Below are positions 11,545 to 15,659 of a stretch of DNA of 15,659 nt, one piece after another. The translations under genes and the position numbers were made by a program. Positions within the stretch are counted from its first letter, which is position 1. Each line of letters begins with the position of its first letter. The stretch comes from Verrucomicrobia bacterium UBA1200. Its GTDB lineage: Bacteria; Verrucomicrobiota; Kiritimatiellia; RFP12; UBA1067. The stretch covers positions 977-16,635 of the forward strand of contig DBXY01000064.1 in NCBI GenBank assembly GCA_002309765.1, read 5' to 3'. The notes beneath the pieces were generated by a model that saw nothing but the letters and a program-made list of their open reading frames with translations, did no database searches and was not told the DNA's origin.

Positions 11545-13170
11545 TCAGTCATTGAAATAACCGTTGAAGAATATCCGGCGCGGCTCGCGGTCGCAAATCA
11601 TTATCCCGGCTGCGGAAGTGCAGCGGAAACGATAGGCGTTAACGGGCGCGTCGAGTTTCTTGAACCGCATCGGGCGCAGGCTGCCGACCGGGGTTTCCGG
11701 CCCTTCCGCCAGCACCGGATGCCATTCGCCGTCCCGCGTCCGGGCTTCAACAGCCAGTTGGTAAGGCGGCCGGGAGGTCCAACGTTCCACAAAAAGCTTC
11801 ACCCGGTCGGAATCCGCGGCTTGCGGAAGCTCCAGTACCACTTCCCGGTTCTCGCCTGCCAGCAAATGGACACCGGTGCCGCGAACGAACTTTTCCAACG
11901 CGGCGTGGCCGTCCGCCGCCTTCCAAACCCCGATGCCGGTGGACAGCTCGGTGAAGCCGCCCTCGGGTTTCCCCGCGAAAACGCTGGGCTTGGCGTCCGG
12001 CTCCACAAACCCGGGCGGAATTTCCGGGGCGGGTTCGTACAGCCACGACACGGGAACTATGGTTACCCGGGAATGGCAGAGCATCTTTTCGGCGCAGTAG
12101 GAGAGGAACAGGTTGCCCTGATGCTCCAGCACGGAGATGTAGCAGTACCAGCCGTGGGGATTCCCCTCCAACACCTTGCGGGGACTCCAGGTCTTGCCGT
12201 CGTCTTTCGACACCGCAACGGTAAGCGGTACCCGGCGGTTGGCCGGCCAACCAAGCGCGGCGGCGTTCTCACGGGGGAATGCCTCGTGGTCGTTCCACAC
12301 CAGAAACAGGTCGCCGTTGGAAAGCCGCTTGATAGTGGCGGGCGCGCACGGCCCCCAAATGTTGCTGGGAACGGGACGGCTCCAGGTGTCACACCCGTCA
12401 GTAGAATAGCACACCCACTGCTGCCCGTGCGTGGTGCGGGTGTACATCATCACCCGACTGTCCTTAAGTTCGATCACCCCCGGCTCCTGGGTGGTTACGC
12501 GGCGGCCCTGGGGATCAAAGGTTTTAAAACACTCCTTGCCGCGCCGCCAGCTTTGGCCGTCGTCATCGGAATAGTAGCACACCAAATCGCCGGCCCAATC
12601 CGCGATGTGGCCGTCTTTGGTGTTGTGCCAGCACAACGGCAGCACCAGCCGCCCGCTGGAAAGCCGTTCCACGCGGCAGTTGTTGAGCACGTAATAGGAA
12701 TTCGGCTCGTCGGGAATGCAGGGGCGGGCTTCGGACCAACTGCGTCCCTCATCCTTCGACACGCGCATGGTGGGACGGTTGTCGGTCTCGGAATTTTTCA
12801 GCAGATAGAAAAGCGCGATGTCGCCGTTTTTCAGGCGGATCAGCGACACGCTCATCACGTTCATGCCGTTTTTGTTGGGCGGCACCACCTCCACCGACTC
12901 CCGGGACCAGGTGAGTCCGCCGTCGCTGGAAATGCGGGATGCCAGCATGGCGGGATCGTGGTCGCCGCCGTGGCCGCCCTTGATGTAGTGCGAATAGACC
13001 AGCAGCAGGCTGCCGTCCTTGAGCGCGATGATGTCCCCCTCGCTGTTGCGCGGGTTGTCCGGGCTGGGCGGAAGCTCCAGCACCCGGCGCGGGGCGTCAA
13101 GCTTCACCTCAGCGAACGTCCCGATAGCGCAAAGCGCCGTTGCCATTAAAAAAATCAACGCCTTGTTCAT
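11545..13170 (-). CDS. Exported sialidase-family (BNR/Asp-box) protein
   Basis: 541 residues from ATG 13168-13170; a longer frame starts 16 codons earlier but that part overlaps dnaN and lacks the signal peptide at its start. Residues 1-20 form a Sec signal (MNKALIFLMATALCAIGTFA). Five Asp boxes (S-x-D-x-G-x-x-W) mark a six-bladed propeller: 81-88, 138-145, 201-208, 256-263 and 321-328. RNSEGDI (41-47) and EPGVIELKDSRVMMYTR (229-245) carry conserved Arg/Glu of the family. After about residue 380 a beta-rich C-terminal domain follows. Likely a periplasmic or outer-surface glycan hydrolase; sialic acid as substrate is not proven, since many such propellers act on other sugars. It starts 2 nt after the dnaN stop, without a visible ribosome-binding site, suggesting coupling. 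Confidence 0.85.
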   Translation of the reverse strand: MNKALIFLMATALCAIGTFAEVKLDAPRRVLELPPSPDNPRNSEGDIIALKDGSLLLVYSHYIKGGHGGDHDPAMLASRISSDGGLTWSRESVEVVPPNKNGMNVMSVSLIRLKNGDIALFYLLKNSETDNRPTMRVSKDEGRSWSEARPCIPDEPNSYYVLNNCRVERLSSGRLVLPLCWHNTKDGHIADWAGDLVCYYSDDDGQSWRRGKECFKTFDPQGRRVTTQEPGVIELKDSRVMMYTRTTHGQQWVCYSTDGCDTWSRPVPSNIWGPCAPATIKRLSNGDLFLVWNDHEAFPRENAAALGWPANRRVPLTVAVSKDDGKTWSPRKVLEGNPHGWYCYISVLEHQGNLFLSYCAEKMLCHSRVTIVPVSWLYEPAPEIPPGFVEPDAKPSVFAGKPEGGFTELSTGIGVWKAADGHAALEKFVRGTGVHLLAGENREVVLELPQAADSDRVKLFVERWTSRPPYQLAVEARTRDGEWHPVLAEGPETPVGSLRPMRFKKLDAPVNAYRFRCTSAAGIMICDREPRRIFFNGYFND

Positions 13171-13172
13171 GT

Positions 13173-14270
13173 TTAACCGCGGAGCGGCATAAGCAGATAA
13201 AGGAAGGGCACGCTGCACTTGATCAGCGCCGGGCGGCTGCCATCCTCAAGTTCAAAGTAGATGTCGTCATCGCTGATGACCTTCAGCGGATCGATGAGGA
13301 ACGCCGGATTGAAGGAAAGCGTGATCTCCTTGCCGGCGTACTTGATGGGGATGACGTCGCGGGCCTCGCCAACATCCGTGGAGGCGGTGCTGATGGTGAG
13401 CTGGTTGGCGGAGAAGGTCAGCCGGATCACGGCATCCGCGACAAGCGACACCACGCGTATCGCGCCCAACAGCTTTTCGCGCTCGATATCCACGCGCTCG
13501 GTGTATCCGCCTGGAATCACCTGACGGAAATTCGGGTACTTGCCGTCAACCAACTTGGTGCAGAGGCGGGTGGTACCGAAATCGAAAACCGCCTGGTTCT
13601 TCTGGTTGATAATCTTCATCTCGCCGTCGGAGGCCAGAATGCGGATAAGCTCGCTCACCGCCTTGATCGGCAAAATCATCTCGACCGGCGAATCCAGCGG
13701 CGGCAACTCCACCTCATGCTCGACCAGCGCCATCCGCCGCCCGTCGGTGGCGACCATCGTAAGCTTGTTGTCGAAAAACGACAGCAGCACGCCGTTGAGC
13801 GCCTTGCGGGTGTCATCCAGCGCCGCCGCGTAGAAAGTCATCCGCAGCATCTCCTTGAACACCCCCTGGTCCATGGAGTAACTGGCCTGTGAATCGCTGC
13901 TCTCGGGGTTGACCGGGAAATCGCGCATCGACATCCCGTTAAGTTTGGAGAAGAACGACCCGCACTGCACCGTCGCCACGTTGTTCTCGTCATCCACGTC
14001 CACGGTGATCTTCTCGCCGGAAAGCCCGCTGATGATGCTGCACAGACGGCGGATCGGCAGCGTGGTGCTGCCGGGGGACTCGATTTCGCACTCCACTGCG
14101 CAACGCTCGGAAATATCCATGTCGGTGGTGGTGATCGTGAGCCGGTTCTCCTTTTCGTCCGCCGTCAACAGGGCGTTCTGGAGAATCTGCATTGCCGGTT
14201 TGGTGGCGACCACGTTCTGGACCTTCTGAAGGCCCTCCAAAAACACCGAACGAACAATGTTAAACTTCAT
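13173..14270 (-). CDS. dnaN: DNA polymerase III beta subunit (sliding clamp)
   Basis: 365 residues; ATG 14268-14270 with AGGAG 8 nt upstream. The homodimeric ring tethers the replicative polymerase and other clamp-binding proteins to DNA. Seen: the N-terminal MKFNIVRSVFLEGLQKVQNVV, typical of clamp domain 1, three repeated clamp-fold domains (about 1-120, 128-245, 246-365), the domain-3 stretch FNPAFLIDPLK, and the classic C-terminal signature YLLMPLRG that lines the clamp's peptide pocket. Length is standard. Neighbours are unusual: not dnaA, recF or gyrB, but a phosphoesterase upstream and a sialidase-like gene 2 nt downstream. Confidence 0.97.
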   Translation of the reverse strand: MKFNIVRSVFLEGLQKVQNVVATKPAMQILQNALLTADEKENRLTITTTDMDISERCAVECEIESPGSTTLPIRRLCSIISGLSGEKITVDVDDENNVATVQCGSFFSKLNGMSMRDFPVNPESSDSQASYSMDQGVFKEMLRMTFYAAALDDTRKALNGVLLSFFDNKLTMVATDGRRMALVEHEVELPPLDSPVEMILPIKAVSELIRILASDGEMKIINQKNQAVFDFGTTRLCTKLVDGKYPNFRQVIPGGYTERVDIEREKLLGAIRVVSLVADAVIRLTFSANQLTISTASTDVGEARDVIPIKYAGKEITLSFNPAFLIDPLKVISDDDIYFELEDGSRPALIKCSVPFLYLLMPLRG

Positions 14271-14308
14271 GGCATAAACTCCTAAAAATGAAAACCAAAA
14301 TCGACAAC

Positions 14309-14337
14309 ATTAAACCGAAAAATACCGCAAAACTCAA
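14309..14337 (-). promoter_or_regulatory. Candidate dnaN promoter
   Basis: In the minus sense TTGAGT (14332-14337), a 17-bp spacer and TTTAAT (14309-14314, 5 of 6) lie 40-65 bp before the dnaN ATG. The -35 box lies in the 25-bp element (14324-14348) shared with fusA. The phosphoesterase gene ends at 14382, 45 bp upstream, with only a weak GCGGG/CCCGC hairpin (14354-14373) between. Confidence 0.55.
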
Positions 14338-14381
14338 GCCGAAAGTGCGCGTGGCGGGAAAATAGTTGCCCGCGTTTAACC

Positions 14382-15659
14382 TCACACGCTGGCCAAAGTA
14401 TCGATGGCTTTGCCCTTCAACCCGAAGCACTCGATCGGCCGCACCGAGAAGCGGTAATGCCCCTTAAGCGGCAGTTCGCCCGCCGCAAAGGTGCAACGGC
14501 CGGGCAGACCGTTCGGAGTCTCCGGCAGATGGAAATCCGGGGCCAGCACCCGGCGCTGGGCCTGGACCAGGTCAACGTCGTCCTCAATCAGCGTGGCGGT
14601 CACCTCGTACTCAAACACCCGGCATTTGTTGCGCGTCTCCGCCGCCGGGAAGGTCACATCCAGAAAAGTCTCGCCTTTGTCGTTTTTGCGCGATGCCACC
14701 TTGACCTCGGCCCCGGCGGCGAACTGCGGCGCGGTACGGCGCTTGGCGTGGTCGGCGTAAGAAAAAGGCTTGCCAGCAACCAACGGCAACGGAAAAACCC
14801 AGTCATCGCCCAGCGACTCGCCGCGGATGAATTCGCGGCGCTCGATCGCCACCCGGTCTTTGAATACGGACACCAGCATGCCTTGGCGGCTGTTGCCGGT
14901 CTCCAGCTGACCGGTCGTGTGTTTGCGCTTCTCGCCGCGATAGCCGGAACTGTTGTTCTGGCAGGCGTTCTCGCGCAAAGAGAAATCCAGAGAGGCGTAT
15001 TTCAGCGAGGCGGTGTTGATTGAAGTGAAATCGCCCTGCCACACTGTCCGTTCGTCGGTTAACGTGTAGTGGCTGTGCCCGGAAAAGGCGATAGCGTTAG
15101 GGAATGGGGAGAGGGCCCTGGTGGAGCGGCCGTCGTCGTGCCCCCATGCCCAACTGCCGAAACAGGTGTTGCGGGGATGGGCGTGCTGGGTGTAGAAAAA
15201 CGGCAGGGCAGGGTCGATCTCTTTAGCGTGGTCTTTGATGAACGTTTCGATGTCAATGCCTTTACCGCGCTCTTCCCAATGCGCTCCGATTACCGGAATG
15301 CCCTTAACCCGCTTGAGCCAGATCGGCTCCCATTTTTCGTGGAACAGCTCTTCCCAGCATTTGGCGCGGTTCTCGCCGTAGCCTACCGCCTCGGCCTTGG
15401 CGCCCTCCTCGTTGTCTTTGTAGGCATTGCCCCATTTCCAGGCGGTTACGCAGTGGTTGCCATAGACAAACAACTGTTCCACGGGGCGGCCGTCCGGCGC
15501 TTTGCCGTCCGGGAAAACCTTGTACCAAGCGTCGGCGCAGAGTTTCATCTGATGGATTCGTCCGGTGTCGGCGATGTCACCCGCGATCAGTACCCCGTCG
15601 GCCCCTTTGTCGCGGAAATATTCAAGCGCCTTGAGGAAGGTGTCCTCATCGCCGGGGTT
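14382..15659 (-). CDS. Calcineurin-like metallophosphoesterase (5' end outside window)
   Basis: The frame is open to the right edge, giving 425 residues; an internal ATG at 15546-15548 is not the start, because the 37 residues before it carry the family motif LIAGDIADTG (24-33). Further metal-site motifs: YGNHC (66-70, where GNHD/E is usual), the His pair in TQHAHP (about 158-161), and GHSHYTL (194-200). The first D-x-H motif must lie upstream of the window. After about residue 220 a beta-rich C-terminal part follows (VFEYEVTATLIEDDVD). This is a phosphatase/nucleotidase-like hydrolase of the superfamily; the substrate cannot be told. Whether a signal peptide exists is unseen. It ends 111 bp before dnaN. 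Confidence 0.88.
   Translation of the reverse strand, partial: NPGDEDTFLKALEYFRDKGADGVLIAGDIADTGRIHQMKLCADAWYKVFPDGKAPDGRPVEQLFVYGNHCVTAWKWGNAYKDNEEGAKAEAVGYGENRAKCWEELFHEKWEPIWLKRVKGIPVIGAHWEERGKGIDIETFIKDHAKEIDPALPFFYTQHAHPRNTCFGSWAWGHDDGRSTRALSPFPNAIAFSGHSHYTLTDERTVWQGDFTSINTASLKYASLDFSLRENACQNNSSGYRGEKRKHTTGQLETGNSRQGMLVSVFKDRVAIERREFIRGESLGDDWVFPLPLVAGKPFSYADHAKRRTAPQFAAGAEVKVASRKNDKGETFLDVTFPAAETRNKCRVFEYEVTATLIEDDVDLVQAQRRVLAPDFHLPETPNGLPGRCTFAAGELPLKGHYRFSVRPIECFGLKGKAIDTLASV

Noticed and set aside
11719..13149. 476-codon plus-strand frame opposite the sialidase-like gene
   Set aside because: Antisense shadow; the minus strand has a signal peptide, Asp boxes and a terminator in place.
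14324..14348. sigma54 promoter for dnaN
   Set aside because: GGC-N-TTGC spacing fits loosely, but CAC is missing, the fusA copy has one base less, and good sigma70-like -10 boxes are present.

Overview
The window is about 15.7 kb of bacterial DNA, moderately high in GC. Every protein gene I can support lies on the minus strand, so transcription runs right to left. From gene content and style (archaeal-type ApgM, a BNR-repeat sialidase-like exported protein, an orphan Fe3+-type solute-binding protein, a calcineurin-like phosphoesterase, intergenic tandem heptamers) I would guess the PVC group, Lentisphaerota/Kiritimatiellota/Verrucomicrobiota-like. This is inference from family impressions, not a phylogenetic result.

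Positions 1-4178 are the right end of an integrated genetic element. A tyrosine integrase (2657-3973) sits next to a 3' fragment of a tRNA-Leu(TAA) gene (4120-4178), the classic scar of tRNA-targeted integration. The intact tRNA should lie beyond the left edge. Leftward from the integrase come an overlapping 300-codon unknown gene, a rho-independent terminator, and a second unit. That unit holds an AlpA/Xis-like HTH protein, a putative ribbon-helix-helix protein, a 52-residue Pro/Trp/Arg-rich mini-protein, and a winged-helix protein resembling phage replication initiators. The last gene is open at the window edge and missing from a simple ORF list. It carries two 42-bp-spaced, near-palindromic repeats inside its coding sequence, reminiscent of lambda O/ori. 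Together these suggest a small self-replicating satellite or phage-like island.

Positions 4179-4608 are mostly non-coding: a strand-biased long hairpin, one copy of an interspersed hairpin repeat, and a short HicB-antitoxin-like remnant. Positions 4609-9019 hold a housekeeping operon, fusA-apgM-mnmA (EF-G, phosphoglycerate mutase, tRNA 2-thiolation). Positions 9020-9346 hold the fusA promoter, the second copy of the hairpin repeat, and four different degenerate heptamer arrays.

Positions 9347-15659 hold an exported solute-binding protein and a small DUF6941-like gene, then a terminator, then a dnaN-sialidase pair only 2 nt apart, and finally a metallophosphoesterase cut by the right edge. 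The fusA and dnaN promoter regions share a 24-25-bp element (22 matches with one indel) covering the -35 area, perhaps a regulator site or lineage-specific promoter architecture.
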